Shown here piece by piece: positions 25,686 to 34,250 of a stretch of 64,000 nt of DNA. Within the stretch, counting starts at the first letter, position 1; the number at the start of each line of letters is the position of its first letter. A model generated the notes under the pieces. That model made no database searches, was not told where the DNA came from, and saw only the letters and a program-made list of their open reading frames with translations. Made by a program: the position numbers and the translations under genes. The stretch covers positions 62,001-126,000 of the forward strand of contig CAZPSH010000003.1 in the NCBI GenBank assembly GCA_964589625.1, given 5' to 3'. This DNA comes from JBFLVU01 sp964589625 (lineage in GTDB: Bacteria > Acidobacteriota > UBA4820 > DSQY01).

Positions 25686-28600
25686 ATGACGGAAGACCGC
25701 ACGCGCGGTCGTGTGGAAGAGCGGATCCTGCAAAAGGCCCTTTCGCGGGGTTGGCTGGGTCCGGACGCCTCAGCGGAGGTGTCCGGCAAGGAGGCCGAAG
25801 CTCTCGTGGAGGGGCTTGTCCAGAGCGGGCGGCTCACCATCGGACAAGTCCTGGCCCTGACCCGGGAGGTTCTCGAGGATTCCGGCGAGACCGGGCGATG
25901 GGCCGGGCCGGCCACACCCCCCAAGGGGATTCCGGCGGGTCCCTACTTCGACCGCGACGCCTCGGACCCCGGATCTTCCCCCTGGCCCGCCTCCGAGTCG
26001 GGCCCACAGGAAAGCGCGTGGGGTTCCGTCCGCGGCGAGGAAAAACCCCGGTACACCCTCCTCGAACCCCTGGGTGCCGGGGGAATGGCCGAGGTGGTCA
26101 AGGCCTACGACGAGTCCCTCCACAGACACGTGGCCTTGAAGTTCCTCCACATCCAGCACCCCGCGCTCACCGAGCGTCTGCTGCGGGAGGCCCGTCTTCA
26201 GGCCCGGGTGGAGCACCCGGACATCTGCCGGGTTTACGACGCAGGAGAGCTCGACGGAAGGCCCTACATCGCCTTCCAGCTCGTGGACGGGCCCACCCTC
26301 GATCGGGTCTCGTCGGAACTGCGCTTGGAGGAAAAGGTCCTGCTGGTCCGAAGGGTGGCGGAAGCGGTTCACGCGGCCCACCGGCTCGGCCTCATCCACA
26401 GGGACCTGAAGCCCTCCAACGTCCTCGTGGAGAAGACGGAGGAAGGCTGGCATCCCTTCGTCACCGATTTCGGCCTTGCCAAGGAGGTCGCCGCGCCAAG
26501 CCTCTCCGTTTCGGGCTCCATTACGGGCACGCCCCACTACATGGCTCCGGAGCAGGTGCGGGGCGAGGTGCACGCCGTGGACCGCCGCACGGACGTGTAC
26601 GGCCTCGGGGCGACGCTCTTTGAACTCCTTTGCGGGCGTCCGCCCTTCGAGGGCGACGCCGCCGTCGATGTGATGGTGAAGGTCCTCGCCGACGAGCCTC
26701 CCGCCCCCAGATCTCTGCGTCCGTCGATCCCGCGGGATTTGGAGACCATCGTCCTGCGCTGCCTCGAGAAAGATCCGGACCGCCGGTACGACTCGGCGAG
26801 GGCCCTCGCGGAGGACCTCGGGCGCTTCCTCGACGGATCACCCATCGAGGCCCGCAGGGCGGGAGCGGGATACCGGCTGTGGAAGATCGTCCGGAGGAAC
26901 CGTCTCCTGGCCGGCGTCAGCGTCGCGGCCCTGGCTTCGGTCCTCGTCCTTGGAGGGCTGTGGATTCAGGCCCGCGTGCTCGCCACGGGGCAAGCCCAAG
27001 CCGCACAGCGCTTCGGACGGGACCTGGAACAGGCCGAATCGGTGCTCCGCTTCGGCCGCCTCCTCCCCCTCCACGACACACGTCCCGAGAAGAACATGGT
27101 CCTGGAGAGGGTCAAGAGGATCGAGCGGGACATGGCCGATATGGGAGGGTCGGCCCAAGGGCCGGGAAACGCCGCCATCGGGCGCGCCCTCCTGGCCCTC
27201 GAGCGCCATGAAGAGGCGCGGACCCGCCTGGAGCGAGCCTGGGAACTCGGCTATCGGGAGCCCGATGCGGCCTACGCCTTAGGTCGCGTCCTCGGGGCCC
27301 TCTACCAGGCCGAACTGGCCCAGACCGCCCGCCTTGGCGGGAAAGAGTTGAAGGAGGCGCGGCGCAAGGAAATCGAACAGAGCCTCCGGGATCCGGCCCT
27401 CAGGTTCCTGGCACTCGGGCGGACCTCGCAGGTGGATTCGGCGGCCTACCTGGAGGGGCTTCTCGCCCTCTACGAGGGGCGTACGGGCGACGCCCTCGCC
27501 CGGGCCGAAGAGGCGGAGCGAGCGCTTCCCTGGCTCTACGAGGCCACGCTCCTGAAGGGGGACGCCCACCTGAAGCAGGCCATGGAGGCCCAGGACCGGG
27601 GAGAATGGGAGGCCTGCCTCGCCGCGCTGGCGCGGGCCCGGGTGGCCTACGGACGGGCGGCGGAAGTGGGCCACAGCGATGCCAGGGTACACTCCGCGGC
27701 GGCGGGGGCCTGGGTCCTCGAGATGGACGTCCACACCGCGCGCGGTTCGGATCCGGAAGCGGCCTACGCGGCGGCCCTCCAGTCCTGCGATCGCGGACTG
27801 GTGGCGGACGCGGACTACGGGCGGCTCCACAACGTTGCTTCCCGGGCGCACCTTCTGGCCGCCCAGCACCAAGCCTCCAAGGCCGGACCGGCGGGACCTC
27901 TCTTCGAGCGGGGAATCGCCTCCGCCCTCGCCGCGCAGGCCCTGGACACCAAGGATGCGGAGGCCCCTCGAAACCTGGCCCTCGCGTACTTCCGGATGGG
28001 CGAGTGGGCCTCCGGCGTGGGGCAGGATCCCTTCCCCCTGTGGGACAAGGCCGCGGAGGCATGCGGCCGGTCCCTCGCCCTTAGCCCGGGGGATCCATAC
28101 GCCCTGAACACGCTCGGGCTGACCCACTGGAGGAGGGCAGACCAGGAAATGTCGCGTGGGATCGACCCGAGGGACAGTCTGGGACGGGCCGCCGACGCCT
28201 TCCGCCAGGCCCTCGCCCCACGCCCCTTCTTCGTGTACCTGATCAACCTGGGCAACGTCTACTTGTTCCGGGCCATGTACGAAATGGGAAAGGGCCACGA
28301 TCCCGGGCCGTCCCTGGACGAGGCGATCCGGAACTATGAGGCGGCGGCGGCCCTGAATCCAAGCGTGTCCCAGTGCTTCAGCAACCTCGGTTCGGTGTAC
28401 TTGAAGCGGGGGGAGTGGCAGATGGGCCGCGGCGAGGATCCCATGCCCTCCCTCTTGAAGGGAAGAGAGAACCTGCAGAAGGCCGTCGAACTGAATCCGA
28501 ACCGGCCCGCCGGCCACTACAACCTGCACACCAGCTGTCTGGCCGTGGCCGTCCAGGAGATGCAGGCAGGAAGAAGTCCCGAGGCTTGGCTCGGGCAGGC

Positions 28601-29105
28601 ACGCAGGGCCCTGGACCGCGCCCTGGCGCTCCGTCCCGGGTTCTACGAGTATCTGAGGGCCCAGGGAGAGGTGGAGCTCTACCTGGCCCGGTGGCGGATG
28701 CGGGCGGAGGGCGACCCCGAAGCCCATTTCCGGGCGGCCGCGGCGGCCTTCGAGGCCTCCCTGAAGGCCAACCCGGCCGCTCCCCACACCTTGCTGAACG
28801 TGGCGCAGGGCCACCGGCTTCGGGCCGAGTGGCTCCGTGAGAAGGGGAGGAGTAGCGCGGCGGACGTGCAGGGTGGACTTGCGGCGGCCGAGAGCGCCCT
28901 CCAAATGAACCCGGAATTTCACCAGGCCCTCGCGGAGAAGGGCGCCCTGCTTCTCGTGCGGGCCGCGGCAGCCCCCGGGGACTCTCGGCGCAGGACCGCC
29001 GCGGAGGCGGTGAAGATCCTGGAAAAGGCTCTGGCCGCGGATCCTTCTCTGGTACCCGACCTGCAGAGCCGTCTGGAGGAGGCCAGGAGGATCGCAAGGC
29101 CTTGA
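25686..29105 (+). CDS. Membrane Ser/Thr protein kinase with C-terminal TPR array
   Basis: About 1139 residues. A short N-terminal region of about 120 residues precedes a Hanks-type kinase domain (about 123-380) with the Gly loop LGAGGMAEV, Lys of HVALKFL, catalytic HRDLKPSNVL, DFGLAKE and the activation-loop end TPHYMAPEQ. All key residues are present, so it should be active. One transmembrane helix (about 405-428) follows, then about 700 residues of helical TPR-like repeats outside the membrane, several with AL-PN or LNPS motifs. This layout is typical of soil and acidobacterial kinases. ATG at 25686 gives the most sensible N terminus; upstream frame to 25599 is possible. Divergent from the STAS gene. 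Confidence 0.9.
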   Translation: MTEDRTRGRVEERILQKALSRGWLGPDASAEVSGKEAEALVEGLVQSGRLTIGQVLALTREVLEDSGETGRWAGPATPPKGIPAGPYFDRDASDPGSSPWPASESGPQESAWGSVRGEEKPRYTLLEPLGAGGMAEVVKAYDESLHRHVALKFLHIQHPALTERLLREARLQARVEHPDICRVYDAGELDGRPYIAFQLVDGPTLDRVSSELRLEEKVLLVRRVAEAVHAAHRLGLIHRDLKPSNVLVEKTEEGWHPFVTDFGLAKEVAAPSLSVSGSITGTPHYMAPEQVRGEVHAVDRRTDVYGLGATLFELLCGRPPFEGDAAVDVMVKVLADEPPAPRSLRPSIPRDLETIVLRCLEKDPDRRYDSARALAEDLGRFLDGSPIEARRAGAGYRLWKIVRRNRLLAGVSVAALASVLVLGGLWIQARVLATGQAQAAQRFGRDLEQAESVLRFGRLLPLHDTRPEKNMVLERVKRIERDMADMGGSAQGPGNAAIGRALLALERHEEARTRLERAWELGYREPDAAYALGRVLGALYQAELAQTARLGGKELKEARRKEIEQSLRDPALRFLALGRTSQVDSAAYLEGLLALYEGRTGDALARAEEAERALPWLYEATLLKGDAHLKQAMEAQDRGEWEACLAALARARVAYGRAAEVGHSDARVHSAAAGAWVLEMDVHTARGSDPEAAYAAALQSCDRGLVADADYGRLHNVASRAHLLAAQHQASKAGPAGPLFERGIASALAAQALDTKDAEAPRNLALAYFRMGEWASGVGQDPFPLWDKAAEACGRSLALSPGDPYALNTLGLTHWRRADQEMSRGIDPRDSLGRAADAFRQALAPRPFFVYLINLGNVYLFRAMYEMGKGHDPGPSLDEAIRNYEAAAALNPSVSQCFSNLGSVYLKRGEWQMGRGEDPMPSLLKGRENLQKAVELNPNRPAGHYNLHTSCLAVAVQEMQAGRSPEAWLGQARRALDRALALRPGFYEYLRAQGEVELYLARWRMRAEGDPEAHFRAAAAAFEASLKANPAAPHTLLNVAQGHRLRAEWLREKGRSSAADVQGGLAAAESALQMNPEFHQALAEKGALLLVRAAAAPGDSRRRTAAEAVKILEKALAADPSLVPDLQSRLEEARRIARP

Positions 29106-29149
29106 GGCGGATGGAAGAGGAGGGGAGGACCAGAGCGGTTCGAGGGCGA

Positions 29150-29177
29150 TTGACGAACGACCGCGTTTTGGTACACT
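29150..29177 (+). promoter_or_regulatory. Sigma70-like promoter of the RRM protein gene
   Basis: TTGACG (29150-29155) and TACACT (29172-29177) are separated by 16 bases, about 65 bp upstream of the start codon. Good match for a high-GC genome. The leader of roughly 55 bases ends in GAGGAGGAG. Confidence 0.65.
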
Positions 29178-29241
29178 CCCCGTGGTAAATGCGCCGCGGC
29201 GTGGCGCCGGGCGCCCAGGTTTGTCCTGAAGAGGAGGAGAG

Positions 29242-29853
29242 ATGTCCGTCCGGTTGTTTGTCGGAAACCTTCCCTACGACGTCACGGAGGAGGAACTCAA
29301 ACAGCACTTCGAGCCGGTGGGGCCCCTCTCGTACGTCTATCTCCCGGCGGACCGCGAAACCGGAAGGCTCAGGGGATTCGCGTTCATCGAATTCAGTGAG
29401 CGGGAACAGGCCGACGAGGCCGTCCGGCGGCTCAATAACCAGCCTCTTCGGGGCCGGCCTCTCACCATCAACGAGGCGCGTGCACGGGACGCCTCCGCCC
29501 CGTCTCGACCCAGAGACGGGGGGCCACCCTCGTCAAGGCCCGGGGGCGGTTTTTCTCCCCGGCCTCCGGGCTCCCGCCCCATGGGACCCCGCCCCTCCGC
29601 CTGGGCGCCGCCCGAGGACGGAGAGGCCGAGGCGCGCAGAGGAAAGACCGGGGGGGGCCGGACCTTCGGCCCCGACGCCCCCGCGAAAAAGCGGAAATGG
29701 GAGAAATCCGACAAGGCTCCCAAAGGCATCCGGAGGCGGCTGGACGAAAAGGTCCGCTACAGCGAGATCGACGACCCGGAGGACGACTTCGACAACTTCC
29801 GGGGGGACAACATCGCGATCAAGGCCTCCGATGACGACGACGGGCAGGAGTAG
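29242..29853 (+). CDS. RRM-domain RNA-binding protein with charged tail
   Basis: 203 residues. The first 80 form one RNA recognition motif: RNP2 LFVGNL at 5-10 and RNP1 RGFAFIEF near 45-52, both with the aromatic residues that stack on RNA. The remainder is predicted disordered: a Pro/Gly/Arg-rich segment (about 85-150), a Lys/Arg cluster (KKRKWEKSDK), then a very acidic end rich in Asp (DDPEDDFDNF and DDDDG). Small RRM proteins in bacteria are linked to cold response and RNA condensation; the long bipolar tail is unusual. GAGGAGGAG precedes the ATG and a good promoter lies upstream. Confidence 0.9.
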   Translation: MSVRLFVGNLPYDVTEEELKQHFEPVGPLSYVYLPADRETGRLRGFAFIEFSEREQADEAVRRLNNQPLRGRPLTINEARARDASAPSRPRDGGPPSSRPGGGFSPRPPGSRPMGPRPSAWAPPEDGEAEARRGKTGGGRTFGPDAPAKKRKWEKSDKAPKGIRRRLDEKVRYSEIDDPEDDFDNFRGDNIAIKASDDDDGQE

Positions 29854-29978
29854 CCTTCCGCCCGCCCCCCGGGGGGATTCCCGGGATCCACGCGCTCACG
29901 TACCCGTTCCCATCCGAGCCGGTGCGGTTCCGCCTGGAGGCCCTGCCGCGGGCCCCCTCGCGGAATGGAGGTGAGGCC

Positions 29979-31910
29979 ATGGTGCAGAGGATCAAGCTAA
30001 AGGACCAGACCGCCCTGCCCAAGTGGTCCATCGAAGAATCGCGCGAGCTGTACAACATCCCGGAGTGGGGCAAGGGCTTCTTCGAAATCAACGAGAGGGG
30101 CAACGTAGTCGTCCTCCCGGACAAGAACCGCCAGCGGTCCCTCGATATCAAAGCGCTGGTGGATGCCCTGACGGACCGGGGGCTGAGCCCGCCGCTGCTC
30201 ATCCGATTCACCGATATCCTCCGGAAGCGGATCGAGGAACTCCAGGGCGCCTTCGACCGCGCCATCCGCGAGTACGAGTACGGCGGACGTTACCACGGCG
30301 TTTATCCCGTGAAGGTGAACCAGAACCGGCAGGTCGTCGAGGACATCGTGGAGTTCGGGCGGGAGTGGAACTTCGGACTGGAGGCGGGGACCAAGGCCGA
30401 ACTGCTCATCGTGCTCGCCTCCCTGGACAACGAAAAGGCCCCCATCGTCTGCAACGGGTACAAGGACGACGAGTACGTGGAGATGGCGCTCTGGGCCACG
30501 AAAATGGGGCGCCGGGTCTTCCTCGTGGTGGAAAAACCCTCCGAACTCGACCTTGTGATCAAATGGGCCAGACGGCTGAGGGTCAAGCCGTACATCGGCG
30601 TGCGCGCCAAACTCTCCGCGAGGGGCCGGGGAAAGTGGGAGAGCTCCGGCGGGGACAAGTCCAAATTCGGGCTCTTTCCTTCCGAGATCCTGGATGCCGT
30701 GGACAAGCTCAAGGCCCTCGGGATGGAGGACCGGCTCCAGCTCATTCATTTCCACCTCGGGTCCCAGATCACATCCATCCAGAGCATCAAGGACGCCATG
30801 CGAGAATCGAGCCGGATCTTCGCCGAGCTCGTGCGCCTGGGTGTCCCCATCCGCTACTTCGACGTGGGCGGCGGGCTCGCCGTGGACTACGACGGGAGCA
30901 AGACGAACTTTTCCTCCAGCGCGAACTACTCCATGGAGGAATACGCCAGCGACGTGATTTCCGCCCTGTCCGAAATCTGCGCCGAAAAGGGCATCGAGCA
31001 CCCGCACATCATCTCGGAGAGCGGGAGGGCCCTGGTGGCGTATCACTCGGTCCTCGTATTCAACGTCCTGGGCAGCAGCGAACTCATGGACGAGAACCTC
31101 ACCATCGAAATCCCAGAGGACGTTCCAGAGGGGGTGGATAATCTGGCGGAGGTTCTCAAGGGCCTCTCCGTAAAGAACTTCCAGGAGTCCTACCACGACG
31201 CCCTGCAGATCCGCGACGAAACGCTGACGCTCTTCAACGTGGGGATGATGTCCCTTCAGCACCGGGCGCTTGTGGAGCGCCTTTTCTGGGCCGTCTGCTT
31301 CAGGATCTCTAAGATCATCCACACGCTGGATTACGTTCCCGATGAGCTCGAGCACCTCGACCGCTTCATCAGCGACACGTACTACGGAAACCTCTCGGTC
31401 TTCCAGAGCCTGCCCGACCACTGGGCCGTGAAGCAGCTCTTCCCCATGTGCCCGATCCACCGCCACAGGGAGAAGCCCTCCCGCAAGGCGACCATCGCGG
31501 ACATCACGTGCGATTCGGACGGGAAGGTGGACCAGTTCGTGGACCTCCACGACGTGCGGAACACGATCGACCTCCACCCCCTCGAGTCAGGAAAGCCTTA
31601 CTACCTCGGCGTCTTCCTCGTCGGGGCCTACCAGGAGGCCCTGGGGGATCTGCACAACCTGTTCGGGGACACCAACACGGTCCACGTCTCCGTGACGGGG
31701 CGCAACAAGTACCGCATCGACAAGACCATCGAGGGGGACAGGGTGCGGGACGTCCTCTCCTACATGCAATACCAGAAGCGCGACGTGATGAACGCCATCC
31801 GGGCCGCCGTGGAGGAGAGCATCGACAAGCGCAGGATCTCCATCAAGGAGTCGGCCCGCATCAAGCGCTTTCTCGAAGAAGGCCTCGAAGGGTATACGTA
31901 CCTGGAGTAG
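29979..31910 (+). CDS. speA: Biosynthetic arginine decarboxylase
   Basis: 643 residues, the usual length of SpeA. It converts arginine to agmatine with PLP, first step of one route to putrescine. The PLP lysine lies in YPVKVNQNRQ, followed by HFHLGSQIT, the glycine loop DVGGGLAVDYDG and ESGRALVAYHSV. A C-terminal helical part includes YMQYQKRDVMNAIR. ATG at 29979 has GGAGG seven bases upstream. No agmatinase or agmatine deiminase is in the window, so the later steps must be encoded elsewhere. Confidence 0.94.
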   Translation: MVQRIKLKDQTALPKWSIEESRELYNIPEWGKGFFEINERGNVVVLPDKNRQRSLDIKALVDALTDRGLSPPLLIRFTDILRKRIEELQGAFDRAIREYEYGGRYHGVYPVKVNQNRQVVEDIVEFGREWNFGLEAGTKAELLIVLASLDNEKAPIVCNGYKDDEYVEMALWATKMGRRVFLVVEKPSELDLVIKWARRLRVKPYIGVRAKLSARGRGKWESSGGDKSKFGLFPSEILDAVDKLKALGMEDRLQLIHFHLGSQITSIQSIKDAMRESSRIFAELVRLGVPIRYFDVGGGLAVDYDGSKTNFSSSANYSMEEYASDVISALSEICAEKGIEHPHIISESGRALVAYHSVLVFNVLGSSELMDENLTIEIPEDVPEGVDNLAEVLKGLSVKNFQESYHDALQIRDETLTLFNVGMMSLQHRALVERLFWAVCFRISKIIHTLDYVPDELEHLDRFISDTYYGNLSVFQSLPDHWAVKQLFPMCPIHRHREKPSRKATIADITCDSDGKVDQFVDLHDVRNTIDLHPLESGKPYYLGVFLVGAYQEALGDLHNLFGDTNTVHVSVTGRNKYRIDKTIEGDRVRDVLSYMQYQKRDVMNAIRAAVEESIDKRRISIKESARIKRFLEEGLEGYTYLE

Positions 31911-32035
31911 ACCGCTCGCTCGGCCCGCCCTCGGTGCCCCGGACCCCGGGATCCGCGCCTTCCGGCTCGGCACGACCGGTGAAGGCGGTCCACTGCGCCT
32001 GTAAACCCCCCTTCTTCTCGGGCTTCTTGCCGGGC

Positions 32036-32085
32036 TTGACAACGGCAAAAAGCGGCCTATACTGCGCAACTGAGCAATCGCTCAG
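32036..32085 (+). promoter_or_regulatory. Promoter with overlapping inverted-repeat operator
   Basis: TTGACA (32036-32041) and TATACT (32058-32063), 16-base spacer, then CTGAGC-AATC-GCTCAG (32070-32085), a perfect 16-base inverted repeat centred about 14 bases after the -10 box. The size, symmetry and position suit a TetR-type repressor. No regulator gene adjoins, so control would be in trans. Confidence 0.7.
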
Positions 32086-32105
32086 ATATGCAGTAAGGAG
32101 GCTTC

Positions 32106-32894
32106 ATGCCGAGGCACGACCTGGAAAAGAGAAGGGGGGCGGGGCGCGCCCGCGTGCCGGCGTTTCTCTTCGCCCTGGCGCTTGCAACCCCGCTTGCGGT
32201 GATGGCCGGCAGGCCGTTCGTGACGGAAGATGGGTGCGTGTCGGAAAAGGGAGAGGTCTCCCTTGAGGCCAGCTTCGAAACCTGGGAGAACGAGGATGGG
32301 CTCTGGGACCAAGTCTGGGTCGCGGCCCCGGCGGCAGGTATCGGGGGCGGCGTGGAGGTGTTCGCGGAGGTCCCCTTCGTGGCCCTCGAAGGTCCGCGAG
32401 GGAAGGCGGAGCGGGGATTCGGGGACCTGGTTCTGGGCGCGAAGGTCCGCCTGTCCCGGGAGGAGGGTTCGAGACCGGGGATTGCGCTCCGGCTCGCCTG
32501 GAAGACCCACACGGCGGATGCGCGCACGGGATTGGGGTCGGGGGACAACGATCTGACGGCCGTCCTCGGCGGCACCAAGGGCTTCGGCCGCTCCACCCTT
32601 CACCTCTCGGTCGGGTTCACGCGGGAGGGCGACCACCTGGGCGGGGCCGTGCGCGACTACGCCTTCTATGGCGCGGCCCTGGAAACGACGCTCTCGGAAA
32701 GGGTCCGCCTGTGCCTCGAAGTCCAGGGCAGCCAGAATCCGGAGAGGCACCTTCGGGAAAATCCGACCTTCGTCCTCGTCGGCCTGACCGTCCAACTCAC
32801 CGAACATTTCCTGCTGGACCTGGGATACAGGCGCGCTCTCCGGGGACCGGGCCCCCGGGGTGCGGCGCTCTGCGGCGTGACGTGGTGCTTTTGA
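32106..32894 (+). CDS. Predicted outer-membrane beta-barrel protein (MetA-pathway-like transporter fold)
   Basis: 262 residues. After a basic start and hydrophobic segment (about 18-35) the mature protein shows alternating polar/hydrophobic strands: EVSLEASFETWEN, EVFAEVPFVALEG, GIALRLAWKTH, STLHLSVGFTREGD, FLLDLGYRRALRG, and it ends in an aromatic, CF. This resembles small barrels annotated as phenol-degradation MetA-like or transporter-like; substrate unknown. TAAGGAGG precedes the ATG. A strong promoter with an inverted-repeat operator lies directly upstream, so expression is probably inducible. Confidence 0.7.
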   Translation: MPRHDLEKRRGAGRARVPAFLFALALATPLAVMAGRPFVTEDGCVSEKGEVSLEASFETWENEDGLWDQVWVAAPAAGIGGGVEVFAEVPFVALEGPRGKAERGFGDLVLGAKVRLSREEGSRPGIALRLAWKTHTADARTGLGSGDNDLTAVLGGTKGFGRSTLHLSVGFTREGDHLGGAVRDYAFYGAALETTLSERVRLCLEVQGSQNPERHLRENPTFVLVGLTVQLTEHFLLDLGYRRALRGPGPRGAALCGVTWCF

Positions 32895-32928
32895 GCCGGG
32901 CGGCGGGGAGGTGGTCCGCCGGGACGCC

Positions 32929-33849
32929 TCACCCGGCTTCGCCGCGCGCGGGAAGTCCCTCCAGGGAGTAAAGGAGATCGATTTCCCGCTCCCACCGGCC
33001 CGGCTCGGGAGTCTCCAGGATGAGAGGCATCCCGTCGAATCGGGGGTCCCGCATGATGGACCGGAAGGGCTCGAGCCCCAGCTCCCCTTCCCCAAGAGAG
33101 GCGTGGCGGTCCAGGTGGCTGCCGAGGTTACCCTTGCAGTCGTTCAGGTGCCATCCGAGCAGGTTGGACAGACCGACAGTCCTGTCGAACTCCCGGAGGA
33201 CCGCGTCGAAGGCCTCGGGAGTCCTTACATCGTATCCCGCGGCGAAGAGGTGGCAGGTGTCCAGGCACACGCCGGTCCTGGACCCGTCCTCGATTCGGTC
33301 GAGGAGCGCCGCGAGTTCCTCGAAGGTGCTTCCCATATAGCCGCCCTGGCCGGCCGTGCACTCCAAGACGGCGGATACCCCGCGCGTTTTCTGGAGGGCC
33401 AGGTTGACCGACTCGGCGATGCGCTCCAGACAGTCGGCGGGGGCCATCTGCTTCAGGTGGCTTCCGGGGTGGAAGTTGAGGAGCTTGAGCCCGAGTACCT
33501 CGCAGCGCCGCATCTCGTCCAGGAACGCCTCCCGAGAGCGCGCGAGGCCCGCCGGATCGGGATTGCCCAGGTTGATCAGGTACCCGTCGTGGGGGAGGAC
33601 CTTGTCCAGAACGAAGCCGTGCGCCTCGCAGTTTCGGCGAAAGGCCTCGGCCTGCTCCTCGGCGAGGGGCGGAGCGGACCACTGCCTCTGGTTCTTAACG
33701 AAAAGGGCGAAGGTGCGAGCGCCGATGGCCGCCGCGTTGAGGGGGGCGTTCTCGACGCCTCCCGTGGTGCTCACGTGCGCCCCGACCCATTTTCGAGAGG
33801 ACGGGTCCGCCGCACGCCGAGCCGAGGGTCTTTCCTTCGAAGCTACCAT
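32929..33849 (-). CDS. nfo: Endonuclease IV (AP endonuclease)
   Basis: 306 residues. It cleaves DNA at abasic sites 5' to the lesion using three zinc ions. Zinc-ligand regions are visible: GAHVSTTGG start, NFHPGSHLKQ, VLECTAGQG, CLDTCHLFAAGYD, GWHLNDCKGNLGSHLDRHAS, GEGELG and LILETPE. All are intact. ATG at 33849 has GGGAGG seven bases before it; a short N-terminal extension of about 20 residues (SARRAADPSSRK) precedes the usual start of the fold. A modest minus-strand promoter (TTGCCC, 18 bases, TATATC, about 33868-33897) overlaps the palindrome CCCCCGCGGGGG. Confidence 0.94.
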   Translation of the reverse strand: MVASKERPSARRAADPSSRKWVGAHVSTTGGVENAPLNAAAIGARTFALFVKNQRQWSAPPLAEEQAEAFRRNCEAHGFVLDKVLPHDGYLINLGNPDPAGLARSREAFLDEMRRCEVLGLKLLNFHPGSHLKQMAPADCLERIAESVNLALQKTRGVSAVLECTAGQGGYMGSTFEELAALLDRIEDGSRTGVCLDTCHLFAAGYDVRTPEAFDAVLREFDRTVGLSNLLGWHLNDCKGNLGSHLDRHASLGEGELGLEPFRSIMRDPRFDGMPLILETPEPGRWEREIDLLYSLEGLPARGEAG

Positions 33850-34250
33850 GGCTTGGCCTCCCGGGCTGGTTCTCGATATACAATGAACACCCCCGCGGGG
33901 GCAAGAAGGGAGAGTCTCTCCCCGATCCCTCGATGAGGCGCGGCAAGGAGCAATATATGGCCTTGAGGACAGCGACTTGACCATGAAATCGTTGGATCAC
34001 CCGAGAGGGGATCGGGATACCCTCACCCCAAGGGCGAGAGGGCCTCAGGGTGGGGGTGGGGCTCCGCGGGCCCTGCCCGTGGAGCGGGGCCCCGAAGGGA
34101 AGCCCTCGCACGAACGGGCTTTGCCCGCCGTACGAGGGGGGAAGAAGCCTGGCCCTCCCCGTCCAGGGGAAAAGAGGGGTCTCATCAAGAATGTCAGCCT
34201 TTCTCGAAAGCAGGGCTGTTTCCATCGCGCAATCAAGGAGTCTATCGGAC
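33850..34250. other. Intergenic region between nfo and the glmS-like gene
   Basis: About 400 bp without a supportable gene. The frame of the next gene stays open upstream but lacks family similarity before the catalytic Cys. It contains the palindrome CCCCCGCGGGGG near 33890, CCCTC/GAGGG-type inverted segments at about 34020-34050, and GC-rich stem candidates at 34100-34140. I could not recognise a glmS ribozyme. Confidence 0.5.

Noticed and set aside
33850..34250. glmS ribozyme upstream of the GlmS-like gene
   Set aside because: The region has GC-rich stems but I could not find the conserved core; glmS ribozymes are mainly in Firmicutes. A covariance-model search would decide.
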